From Microcaldota archaeon (GTDB taxonomy: Archaea; Iainarchaeota; Iainarchaeia; Iainarchaeales; JAGVWC01): a DNA stretch of 7,144 nucleotides. Each line of letters begins with the position of its first letter. The stretch's first letter is position 1. Below the pieces are notes generated by a model, which was given only the letters and a program-made list of their open reading frames with translations, did no database searches and had not been told where the DNA came from. Location: assembly GCA_018813975.1 (NCBI GenBank), contig JAHJAQ010000075.1, positions 1 to 7,144 on the forward strand, in the 5' to 3' direction. Both the position numbers and the translations under genes were made by a program. Shown here in pieces: positions 1 to 5,330 of the stretch.

Positions 1-120
1 GATCTTTCTCTTTCTTTTGACCAGAACATTCAATCCTTTCAAACCCTAGACTTTAATTACGCCATTCAGGTTCCAAAATATGGAATTATTCGCACAAGCG
101 ATCCCGCTAGCTTAGAATAA
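1..120 (+). CDS. C-terminal end of an unidentified protein (partial)
   Basis: Frame 1 is open from the first base to a TAA at 118-120 and gives the last 39 residues of a protein, ending RTSDPASLE. The other two + frames and all three minus frames carry stops inside this stretch, so this is the only continuous reading. The residues form alternating polar and hydrophobic segments (for example FNYAIQVPKYGII) that look like beta strands, but I recognise no family and assign no function. The gene converges on the minus-strand gene ending at 133, with only 12 bp between the two stops. Its start and most of its body lie to the left of the window. Confidence 0.6.
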   Translation, partial: DLSLSFDQNIQSFQTLDFNYAIQVPKYGIIRTSDPASLE

Positions 121-131
121 AACTGGTTTTA
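118..131. terminator. Possible bidirectional terminator-like palindrome
   Basis: TAAAAC (118-123) and GTTTTA (126-131) are perfect inverted repeats with two bases between them. They lie in the 12-bp gap between two convergent genes and include the stop codon of the left one. The short A/T-rich arms give a weak hairpin followed by no long T-run on either strand, so a terminator role is inferred mainly from position. Confidence 0.25.
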
Positions 132-132
132 C

Positions 133-786
133 CTACCTTTTGAAGATTACAATTCGAAACTCATTACGGACTATATAAACATTGCGAAAATTTTTTTCAA
201 TCGTTTTAATATCAGAGTCTTTAATAACGTTGGAACAAATTCTGGCTTCTCCGCCAGATCTTAAAACTTCGATTGCATTTGCTAGTGCCTTGACTGAATT
301 TACTTTAGTATAATTTAATCCGGTAAAGCTTGAAACCACCAGGTGAAACCTGTTTTTGCCAAATGTTTCAACCAGTCTTTCGGAAGGGGTGTTTACAAGA
401 TTCGAAGTTGGCACTCCGCGTTTTCTAATGTCTGTTCTTATAACCCGAATACTATTGGGCCCGAATTCTTTTTCGACTTTTTTTTGTAGTTTGCGAGCAA
501 AACTACTGTTTTCGGCCCCTTCATCTAATACTTCTATTCTTCGATTCTTAAAACGTTTTCTTAGTGCTCTTATTAAAGTAAAAAATTTAATCCGGTGTAT
601 ACTTTCTACTGTGGCTAGATTTCGATTATCCGCGCTCGGAGCTATCCATTTTTTGTTTTCACAAAATATTTGTGCGCATTTAATTTTTTTTCTATCCAGT
701 TCGAATAACTGCCGTAATTTTTGCCTTTTTTTCCAGGCTTTTTGTGTTTGTTTTCGTTTCATTCGTGCTTTTCGTGCAGTCGGCAT
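133..786 (-). CDS. Basic protein with a degenerate Rossmann/methyltransferase-like fold
   Basis: A 217-residue protein of no family I can name. Residues 1-36 are very basic (RKARMKRKQ, KAWKKRQKLR), as in nucleic-acid-binding extensions. Residues 83-183 follow the order of a class I methyltransferase core: a strand and loop VLDEGAENSSFA (86-97, in the place of motif I), RVIRTDI ending in D119 after the next helix, LVVSSFTGLNYT (149-160, motif IV position) and VLRSGGEARI (174-183, the helix-turn-strand after motif IV). The motif I glycines are mostly replaced (EGAENS in place of GxGxG), so SAM binding is doubtful and the protein may be non-catalytic. It starts 15 bp after the isomerase gene stop. 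The AGGA before its ATG is unusually close (2 bp), but an in-frame TAG at 790-792 excludes a longer form. Cotranscription with the isomerase is likely. A functional link is only inferred. Confidence 0.75.
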   Translation of the reverse strand: MPTARKARMKRKQTQKAWKKRQKLRQLFELDRKKIKCAQIFCENKKWIAPSADNRNLATVESIHRIKFFTLIRALRKRFKNRRIEVLDEGAENSSFARKLQKKVEKEFGPNSIRVIRTDIRKRGVPTSNLVNTPSERLVETFGKNRFHLVVSSFTGLNYTKVNSVKALANAIEVLRSGGEARICSNVIKDSDIKTIEKNFRNVYIVRNEFRIVIFKR

Positions 787-801
787 TTCCTACAACGCAT
801 T

Positions 802-1758
802 CTATTTTTTTAGTTTGCGCAAAATATTCAAATATTCTTTTTTGTCGTGTTGTACCTTAAATTCTTTTTTCATTCGAGTAACAAATGCTTTTGGAGCAAA
901 AGAACCGTACTCGCACACAATTTTTTGTACGTGATTTGCAGGTGTTTCATCAAACGCAGGATTTAAAATCCTCACTTTCTTCGGTTTTTTGGGCCACACT
1001 TCTTTCCAGCTTCTTTCTTCAATGGGTTCTTGCCACCCAAAAAACGTTAATGGATCAAAAGAATGCGAAGAAGAAAAAATTAAGTGAGGCACGTTGTTTT
1101 GTTTGGCTGCCAAAGAAATTTCTCTTGTCCCAATCTTGTTTATTACGGTTCCATTGGCCAGTATTGCATCACAACCCGTTACAAACACGTTCACGTTTTG
1201 AGTTTTCAGGATTCGAGCGGCAGCACTATCCACGATTTGAGTAACTGGAATTCCAGCCTTTGCCAAGTTTGTGGCGGTAATTCTCCCTTGAAACAAGGGT
1301 CTGGTTTCCGTGCAATAAACGTGCTTGATTTTCTTTTTGGCTTTTTTTAAAATTGCTGCTACGGTGTGCGAGTGACAATGAGTTAGTATAACCGCGTTTT
1401 GGGGGATTTGTTGGGCCCCAATTATAGCAATTTTTTCCAAGGCGCTTTTACGATTTTTTGAAAAGTCCTCGCAGGCCTGTAAAACAGCCTTTTTTGCTTC
1501 TAAAAAACCCTGTTTTTTAGTGAAAACTGCTTTCCAAATAATGCGAATCGCGGTTCGCAGGTCTGGTTCGGTTGGCCTTGCCTTCATTAGAACAAGGCCG
1601 GTTTGTTCGAGTTCTTTTTGAAAGGATTTGGGAGTTTTTGCCTTGGTTTGTTGAGCAGTCCAATATAGTGCTTGAATGGCTGCTGCTTGAATACGGCTCG
1701 CGCCTTGAATGCGCAATTTTGTTATGTCGAAAGCAATTTTTTGGGCTTTTGGATTCAT
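802..1758 (-). CDS. Ribose-1,5-bisphosphate isomerase (eIF2B alpha/MtnA-like superfamily)
   Basis: This 318-residue protein matches the archaeal ribose-1,5-bisphosphate isomerases, which convert ribose 1,5-bisphosphate to ribulose 1,5-bisphosphate in cytosolic AMP degradation, between AMP phosphorylase and type III RuBisCO. Visible markers are the N-terminal helix IQGASRIQAAAIQAL (17-31), ILTHCHSHTVAAIL (124-137) with the presumed catalytic Cys128, TETRPLFQGRITATNLAKAGI (150-170), and VTGCDAILANGTVINKIGT (193-211) with the presumed catalytic Asp197. The Cys-to-Asp spacing of 69 residues equals that of the characterised Thermococcus enzyme (Cys133, Asp202, from memory). Length is normal. Relatives that could be confused with it are translation factor eIF2B subunits and methylthioribose-1-phosphate isomerase; retention of both Cys and Asp argues against an eIF2B subunit. 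The ATG follows AGGAGC at 1764-1769. Neither AMP phosphorylase nor RuBisCO is in the window, so the pathway is inferred. Confidence 0.88.
   Translation of the reverse strand: MNPKAQKIAFDITKLRIQGASRIQAAAIQALYWTAQQTKAKTPKSFQKELEQTGLVLMKARPTEPDLRTAIRIIWKAVFTKKQGFLEAKKAVLQACEDFSKNRKSALEKIAIIGAQQIPQNAVILTHCHSHTVAAILKKAKKKIKHVYCTETRPLFQGRITATNLAKAGIPVTQIVDSAAARILKTQNVNVFVTGCDAILANGTVINKIGTREISLAAKQNNVPHLIFSSSHSFDPLTFFGWQEPIEERSWKEVWPKKPKKVRILNPAFDETPANHVQKIVCEYGSFAPKAFVTRMKKEFKVQHDKKEYLNILRKLKK
1500..1520. repeat. A5-CCCTG-T5 inverted repeat, copy 1 (inside the isomerase gene)
   Basis: Arms CTAAAAAA (1500-1507) and TTTTTTAG (1513-1520) enclose CCCTG. The 15-base core AAAAACCCTGTTTTT is identical to the one in the rpl1 upstream region. 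Here it lies within codons of the isomerase gene on the opposite strand (around TKKQGFLEA, residues 80-88). Confidence 0.5.
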
Positions 1759-1882
1759 AGGGCGCTCCTGGAAAAAATCCTTTTTGTTTTTAAATTCTTT
1801 TATGCAGAGTTTTAATACAATAACTACTAAACATTTATTATTGAATTAATAAAGGAGCCGTTTGGAAGAAAGAGGTGTGCGA
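1759..1882. promoter_or_regulatory. Divergent promoter region between the isomerase gene and ftsZ
   Basis: This A/T-rich spacer must hold promoters for both directions. On the minus strand, GCATAAAAG (about 1797-1805) is a TATA-like element about 40 bp before the isomerase ATG, leaving room for a short leader with AGGAGC (1764-1769). On the + strand, TTTTTAAAT (about 1786-1794) is a possible TATA element for ftsZ. The same AGGAGC box appears in mirror orientation before each gene (1764-1769 on the minus strand, 1853-1858 on the + strand). These elements were picked by eye. In such A/T-rich DNA the exact boxes are uncertain. Confidence 0.4.
1872..1877 (+). promoter_or_regulatory. Shine-Dalgarno box that favours the ftsZ GTG start
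   Basis: GAGGTG lies five bases before GTG 1883. A competing AAAGGAG at 1851-1857 lies four bases before an in-frame TTG at 1862. The first option uses the same AGGTG core and spacing as secE, spt5 and rpl11, so it is preferred. Use of both starts, giving proteins that differ by seven residues, cannot be excluded. Confidence 0.5.
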
Positions 1883-3010
1883 GTGAAAGATGTTGTATTG
1901 AATGCAGTAAAACGCGCTAAAACCATTGGTATCCAAGAAACCAGCGTACGCAGAAGAGAAGCGCATTTGAATGATGAGGATTTAGTCAAATTATTAGAGG
2001 TAAGCCAAGCCAAAATTAGCGTAGTGGGCGTTGGTGGCGGTGGCTGTAATACCCTAGAACGCATGAGTGAAGTGGGAATTGAAGGCGCCAAAACCTTTGC
2101 GGTTAATACAGATGCCCAAGACCTCTTAAGCACCACTTCTGATCGAAAACTATTGATTGGCAAAAAGCTAACGCGTGGATTGGGTAGTGGAAGCAACCCC
2201 AGTGTTGGAGAAAGCGCTGCTAAAGAATCCATTGATGATTTGAAGGAGTCTCTTGAAAAAAGTGATTTGATTTTTGTAACGTGCGGATTGGGTGGTGGCA
2301 CGGGAACTGGTGCGGCACCTGTTGTTGCTCAATTGGGAAAAGAAATGAATGCCCTTACCTTGGCAATTGTTACCTTGCCGTTTACGGTTGAAGGGAAAAG
2401 AAGAATGGAAAATGCATTGCAAGGATTGGATAATTTGCGCAAAAACGCGGACACGATTATTATTATTCCAAACGATAAAATTCTCGAGATTGCACCAGAC
2501 TTGCCTGTTAATGTCGCTTTTAAAGTAGCGGATGAGGTTTTAACCAATGCTGTAAAAGGAATTACTGAAATGGTTACCAAGCCCGGTTTAATTAACCTGG
2601 ATTTTGCAGACTTGCGAACCATTCTGGAAAAAGGCGGTGCTGCTATGATTGGTTTGGGAGAAAGCACGGCAGAAGGCGCGGGAGAAGCACGTGCATTGGA
2701 AGCCGTGGAAAATGCGTTAACTTCTCCGTTATTGGATGTGGATATTAGTGATGCTTCCCGTGCATTGATAAATGTGATTGGTGGTAATGATATGACATTG
2801 CGCGAAGCCGAGTTGATTGTTGAAACGGTTTCCGCTAAAATCCATTCGAATGCTCATATTATTTGGGGTGCCATGATTAATGAAAAGCTTGCTAAGAATA
2901 AGATTCAAGCTATGGTGGTAATTGCGGGCGGAAGATTCCCTTACTTGGATGGTGCTAGAACCTTGACAAGTAATGAAGAAGTTGACTTGGGCATTGAATT
3001 TAGTGGTTAA
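1883..3010 (+). CDS. ftsZ: Cell division GTPase FtsZ
   Basis: A tubulin-like GTPase that polymerises into the cytokinetic ring at midcell. Taking GTG 1883, the protein has 375 residues. It shows the nucleotide-binding loop GGGGCN (51-56), the tubulin/FtsZ signature GGGTGTG (137-143), TLPFTVEGKRRMENA (164-178) and the synergy loop NLDFADLRTIL (238-248), whose D240 and D243 complete GTP hydrolysis in the next subunit. All catalytic motifs are intact. About 45 polar residues precede the GTPase fold, and the protein ends (DLGIEFSG) soon after the second domain, without a long linker or a bacterial-type C-terminal FtsA-binding peptide. Both traits fit archaeal FtsZ. Placement directly before secE and spt5 resembles the euryarchaeal ftsZ1 neighbourhood, so an FtsZ1-type assignment is favoured but untested. 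The alternative start is TTG 1862. Confidence 0.96.
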   Translation: MKDVVLNAVKRAKTIGIQETSVRRREAHLNDEDLVKLLEVSQAKISVVGVGGGGCNTLERMSEVGIEGAKTFAVNTDAQDLLSTTSDRKLLIGKKLTRGLGSGSNPSVGESAAKESIDDLKESLEKSDLIFVTCGLGGGTGTGAAPVVAQLGKEMNALTLAIVTLPFTVEGKRRMENALQGLDNLRKNADTIIIIPNDKILEIAPDLPVNVAFKVADEVLTNAVKGITEMVTKPGLINLDFADLRTILEKGGAAMIGLGESTAEGAGEARALEAVENALTSPLLDVDISDASRALINVIGGNDMTLREAELIVETVSAKIHSNAHIIWGAMINEKLAKNKIQAMVVIAGGRFPYLDGARTLTSNEEVDLGIEFSG

Positions 3011-3028
3011 AACAAAAAGGTGATTGTA

Positions 3029-3214
3029 TTGAATATTAAAGCAATGTTGGGAAATTTTTTTCAGTCAAGCAAGCGCATTTTTATTGTAAGCAAAAAGCCC
3101 AATAGCCAAGAATTCCTTCAAATGAGCAAAATTACGGGAATTGGAATTGTTCTCATTGGGATTATCGGCTTTATTGTATACTTTTTATTCACATTTTTTG
3201 GGATTGGACACTAA
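3029..3214 (+). CDS. secE: Preprotein translocase subunit SecE (Sec61 gamma)
   Basis: The small membrane subunit that clamps the two halves of SecY in the SecYE-beta translocon. From TTG 3029 it is 61 residues, typical of archaeal SecE with one membrane segment. It has an amphipathic N-terminal helix, the conserved turn IVSKKPNSQEFLQMSKITGIG (19-39) and one hydrophobic span at about 36-57 (rich in I, G, F and V) ending three residues from the C terminus. TTG 3029 is chosen because AGGTGA (3018-3023) sits five bases upstream. The GTG at 3020 would lie inside that ribosome-binding site. The gene starts 18 bp after the ftsZ stop, so the two are almost certainly cotranscribed. The linkage of secE to spt5 is the archaeal counterpart of bacterial secE-nusG. 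Confidence 0.92.
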   Translation: MNIKAMLGNFFQSSKRIFIVSKKPNSQEFLQMSKITGIGIVLIGIIGFIVYFLFTFFGIGH

Positions 3215-3330
3215 AAAACACGTTTTTAAAAGCTTTCTCGCTTATTTTTTAGTACCAAAAAACCCTTTTTTTTGGCGATTATTTTTTTGTTCATTTCTAT
3301 TGGGTTTATTGGCGCGTACAGGTGAAAAAA
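3215..3330 (+). promoter_or_regulatory. secE-spt5 spacer with T-runs, a hairpin and a possible promoter
   Basis: This spacer is long for the operon. It contains T-runs of six (3245-3250), eight (3266-3273) and seven (3282-3288), the kind of signal at which archaeal RNA polymerase terminates. It also has an inverted repeat CCAAAAAA (3255-3262) with TTTTTTGG (3268-3275). TTTTTAAAA near 3224 could be a TATA element for spt5. AGGTGA at 3320-3325 is the spt5 ribosome-binding site. Partial termination after secE with reinitiation before spt5 is a reasonable inference. Confidence 0.4.
3255..3275. repeat. A5-CCCTT-T5 inverted repeat, copy 2 (secE-spt5 spacer)
   Basis: Arms CCAAAAAA (3255-3262) and TTTTTTGG (3268-3275) enclose CCCTT. 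The core differs from copies 1 and 3 by one base (T in place of G), and the flanking three bases on each side are again complementary. The embedded eight-T run could also act as a terminator signal. Confidence 0.45.
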
Positions 3331-3771
3331 GTGATTTATGCGATTCGTACAACCGTTGGACAAGAATCTCTTGTAGTGGATATTCTAGCCAATCGCGTTC
3401 AAAAAGAAGGGTTGGGCATTTATTCGGTTGCCGTAATCCCTAATTTGAAGGGCTATGTGCTAATCGAAGCCGATAATGAATTAACCGTTAGAAGGAGCCT
3501 TGCGAACATGCCACAAATAAAAGGAAGAGGCATGGTAGAAGGCGAAATCAAGATTGAAGAGCTATCCAGTTTATTAGAAGCAAAGCCATTAATGCAATCC
3601 ATTAAAGAAGGCGACAAAGCAGAATTGATTTCCGGACCATTTAAAGGAGAAAAGTGCAGAATATTGCGCGTGAACGAATCCAAAGAAGAGGTAACCGTTG
3701 AATTATTAGAGGCCGCGGTTAAAATTCCCTTAACCACAAAAGCAGAAAGCGTTCGCATTATCAAAGAATAA
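3331..3771 (+). CDS. spt5: Transcription elongation factor Spt5 (archaeal NusG homologue)
   Basis: Spt5 pairs with Spt4, binds the RNA polymerase clamp across the DNA channel and raises processivity. The protein is 146 residues from GTG 3331, the usual archaeal two-domain size. The NGN domain covers about 1-82, with the opening strand MIYAIRTTVGQE, IYSVAVIPNLKGYVLIEAD (30-48) and an RRSLANMPQIKG turn (54-65). The KOW domain follows at about 90-145: IKEGDKAELISGPFKGEKCRILRVN, then VTVELLEAAVKIPLTTKAESVRII. The start is set by AGGTGA (3320-3325) five bases upstream and by homologues commonly opening with a strand like MIYAIRT. The GTG at 3322 overlaps that box. It sits in the conserved secE-spt5-rpl11 order. 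The partner gene spt4 is not in this window. Confidence 0.94.
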   Translation: MIYAIRTTVGQESLVVDILANRVQKEGLGIYSVAVIPNLKGYVLIEADNELTVRRSLANMPQIKGRGMVEGEIKIEELSSLLEAKPLMQSIKEGDKAELISGPFKGEKCRILRVNESKEEVTVELLEAAVKIPLTTKAESVRIIKE

Positions 3772-3906
3772 AAAGAGAAACCAAAAACAAAAAGGAGAAT
3801 TGAAAAAAGAAAAATAAAAAGATTTTTGCGATCACAAAAAATAGAATAAAAAAAGAAAAAAATTGGAAAAAATTGATTTTTTTTGGTGAAAAAGAAAGGT
3901 GATTAA
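3772..3906 (+). promoter_or_regulatory. Purine-rich spt5-rpl11 spacer
   Basis: This 135-bp non-coding spacer is nearly all A and G on the + strand. It contains a small hairpin with arms TTTTTG (3823-3828) and CAAAAA (3835-3840), a second A/T hairpin AAAAAA (3867-3872) with T-run 3877-3884, and the rpl11 ribosome-binding site AGGTGAT at 3897-3903. The eight-T run could terminate upstream transcripts. No good TATA box stands out, so whether rpl11 has its own promoter is unclear. Confidence 0.35.
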
Positions 3907-4416
3907 ATGACAGAAGTTTCAGTTATGATCGAAGGTGGCAAAGCAACGCCAGCAGCTCCCTTAGGCCCTGCCTTGGGTCCATTGGGCGTGAATATTGTAG
4001 ACGTTGTTCAACAAATCAATGAAAAAACCAAGGCTTTTGTCGGAATGAAAGTACCGGTAAAAATCATGGTAGATTCTAAAAAAAATGTTGAAATTGAGGT
4101 TGGTTCGCCCCCTATTAGTTCTATTATTAAAAAAGAATTAAACATTCAAAAAGGCGCGGGAAACCCCAAAACAGAACAAATGGGAAGCCTTTCTTTTGAT
4201 CAAATCAAAAAAATCGCGGAAATGAAAGGAGACTCCATGAACTCAACGGAACTCGAAAAAAACATGCGCGAGGTTATTGGCGCGTGTAATTCCATGGGCG
4301 TTTGGGTGGAAGGAAAGCCAGCCAAACAAGTCCAAGAAGAAATCGATTCTGGCCAGCACTTGGATTTATTCAAAACCACGACCCAAAAACACATAAAACA
4401 AGGCAAAAAACACTAG
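3907..4416 (+). CDS. rpl11: Large subunit ribosomal protein uL11
   Basis: uL11 binds the GTPase-associated region of 23S rRNA with uL10 at the stalk base, where elongation factors contact the ribosome. The 169-residue protein has the N-terminal domain signature GGKATPAAPLGPALGPLGVNI (10-30), the linker, and the C-terminal rRNA-binding domain with FDQIKKIAEMK (97-107) and the family signature GACNSMGVWVEGK (125-137). A tail of about 30 mostly polar residues ending KQGKKH follows, as in other archaeal L11 proteins. ATG 3907 is preceded by AGGTGAT at normal distance. In most archaea rpl1 follows directly. Here a convergent gene intervenes, and the TAG is followed at once by eight T residues. Confidence 0.96.
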   Translation: MTEVSVMIEGGKATPAAPLGPALGPLGVNIVDVVQQINEKTKAFVGMKVPVKIMVDSKKNVEIEVGSPPISSIIKKELNIQKGAGNPKTEQMGSLSFDQIKKIAEMKGDSMNSTELEKNMREVIGACNSMGVWVEGKPAKQVQEEIDSGQHLDLFKTTTQKHIKQGKKH

Positions 4417-4424
4417 TTTTTTTT
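4417..4424 (+). terminator. T-run terminator directly after rpl11
   Basis: Eight consecutive T residues start at the base after the rpl11 TAG and overlap the last bases of the convergent gene. Archaeal RNA polymerase terminates at such U-tracts without a strong hairpin. Position and length make this the likely end of the ftsZ-to-rpl11 transcript and would limit antisense reading into the next gene. Confidence 0.55.
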
Positions 4425-5151
4425 ATCTTCTTCTTGCTAAGAATCGTGCCTTTGTTTTTCTACCGCCAATCACACTTGGTCTTTTCCGCGCTAATGCTTC
4501 GTTTCTTCTTACTAGTAATTGTTTTCTTTTTCTTCTTCGCATTAAAGTCATTCTTTGGTTATATTCTTTCATTCCTTTTCTGACATAGTCGCTCGTTAGT
4601 CTTACAGCTTCTTGGATGGAAATATATTCTGCTGCTTTTCGTCCGCGTTTTTGTAAGTGGTTCTTTCGGGGATCTGTGGGTCGGGCTGTTGTGGAAATAA
4701 CATACTCGGGAAACAATTTTTCCAGTACCTTTTCAATGCGAAGCTCTGCAAAAGAAGCCATTCCTTTTCCCTTAAATCGGGTATTTTCTTCAAATGGTTG
4801 AAATCCCCAAGTCATTAATTGTTTGCCGGTTGGAAAAATAGCAATATTCATTCTACCAAGATTCGCTCCATCCTTTAGATTATTATTTTGGATTAGTTGC
4901 TGGACAACTGGATTGGTTACAAACTGGCTGCCCCATTTATTATCTCTTTTTCTAAACCGCCCGATTTTTAACTCAAAACGAAGGTCAACACTTCGATTTG
5001 GTAGTCTCTCGGTCCTTTCAACCCTTCCTTTGGCTTTACGCATATCGTTGGTTGGCTCGGATTTACTCTTTAGCTCATTATTTTCGACCCACACTATAGA
5101 AGGTTCTATTCGAATCCCCCAAACCTCTTTATGCGGTCTTTTCTCTGCCAT
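4423..5151 (-). CDS. Hypothetical basic protein, possibly GNAT-like, inserted between rpl11 and rpl1
   Basis: A 242-residue protein I do not recognise. Residues 1-70 are charged and include EVWGIRIEPSIVWVENNELKSKSE. Residues 76-120 (SQFVTNPVVQQLIQNN, LGRMNIAIFPTGKQLMTWGF) look like mixed helix and strand. FKGKGMASFAELRIEKVLEKLFPEY (126-150) followed by ISTTARPTDPRKNHLQKRG (152-170) recalls the acetyl-CoA loop (RxxGxG/A), helix and late strand-helix of GNAT acetyltransferases. This is a visual resemblance only. The C terminus (about 199-242) is very rich in Arg and Lys (MRRRKRK, RKTKARFLARRR), suggesting RNA or ribosome binding. The ATG follows AGGA, and a TATA-like element on this strand lies at 5198-5209. 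The gene ends 6 bp from the rpl11 stop and breaks the usual rpl11-rpl1 adjacency. Confidence 0.8.
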   Translation of the reverse strand: MAEKRPHKEVWGIRIEPSIVWVENNELKSKSEPTNDMRKAKGRVERTERLPNRSVDLRFELKIGRFRKRDNKWGSQFVTNPVVQQLIQNNNLKDGANLGRMNIAIFPTGKQLMTWGFQPFEENTRFKGKGMASFAELRIEKVLEKLFPEYVISTTARPTDPRKNHLQKRGRKAAEYISIQEAVRLTSDYVRKGMKEYNQRMTLMRRRKRKQLLVRRNEALARKRPSVIGGRKTKARFLARRR

Positions 5152-5196
5152 TCTAATTCCTGTCGAGATAGTTTCCTTTAAAAAGATTATTTCTTC

Positions 5197-5210
5197 CTTT
5201 TATATTATAG
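5197..5210. promoter_or_regulatory. TATA-like element shared by a divergent gene pair
   Basis: An uninterrupted A/T tract (TTTTATATTATA, 5198-5209) lies between the minus-strand hypothetical gene and rpl1. Read leftward it is TATAATATAAAAGG, about 50 bp before that ATG, fitting a short leader. Read rightward, TTTTATAT would place the rpl1 transcript start near 5228, giving a leader of about 100 nt. A second rightward candidate is TTTAAAAAG near 5178. The assignments are by eye. Confidence 0.45.
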
Positions 5211-5217
5211 TTTTATT

Positions 5218-5238
5218 GCGAAAAACCCTGTTTTTCGC
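5218..5238. repeat. A5-CCCTG-T5 inverted repeat, copy 3 (upstream of rpl1)
   Basis: Arms GCGAAAAA (5218-5225) and TTTTTCGC (5231-5238) enclose CCCTG, with the same 15-base core as copy 1 but different, still complementary flanks (GCG/CGC in place of CTA/TAG). It lies just downstream of the TATA-like element. Confidence 0.5.
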
Positions 5239-5330
5239 CGTTCGAACCAGAGTCACAAAAGGTGCGAAGCAAGCCCAAAGGGCTGTTTTTCGCCAGCCTT
5301 TTGAAAAAGGCTGCTGGGAGGTAAAATAAC
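5218..5330 (+). promoter_or_regulatory. Structured upstream region or leader of rpl1
   Basis: Three perfect inverted repeats stand in a row: GCGAAAAA (5218-5225) with TTTTTCGC (5231-5238); AGCCC (5272-5276) with GGGCT (5280-5284), followed by TTTTT; and CAGCCTTTT (5294-5302) with AAAAGGCTG (5305-5313). The last ends three bases before the ribosome-binding site GGGAGG (5316-5321). The 12-mer CTGTTTTTCGCC occurs at 5228-5239 and 5283-5294, so the first A-rich arm could pair with either copy. uL1 represses its own translation in archaea and bacteria by binding an mRNA mimic of its 23S site, which makes autogenous control the natural hypothesis. No uL1 site was identified with certainty. Confidence 0.5.

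Noticed and set aside
356..934. Long + strand open frame over the two minus-strand genes
   Set aside because: It spans the junction of two well-supported minus-strand genes, and its translation is dominated by F, S, L and R runs, the usual antisense shadow of K/E-rich coding sequence.
3791..3817. Five-codon micro-frame after AAAGGAG in the spt5-rpl11 spacer, tested as a leader peptide
   Set aside because: TTG plus four K/E codons and TAA arises easily in this A-rich stretch, and nothing else supports translation.
4302..4583. + strand frame bridging the rpl11 end and the convergent gene
   Set aside because: It is out of frame with rpl11 and antisense to the basic tail of the minus-strand gene. 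Its F/L-rich translation is a shadow, not a membrane protein.
5235..5275. tRNA-like GTTCGAACC in the rpl1 leader
   Set aside because: It resembles a T-loop, but I found no matching acceptor, D-arm or anticodon arm around it.
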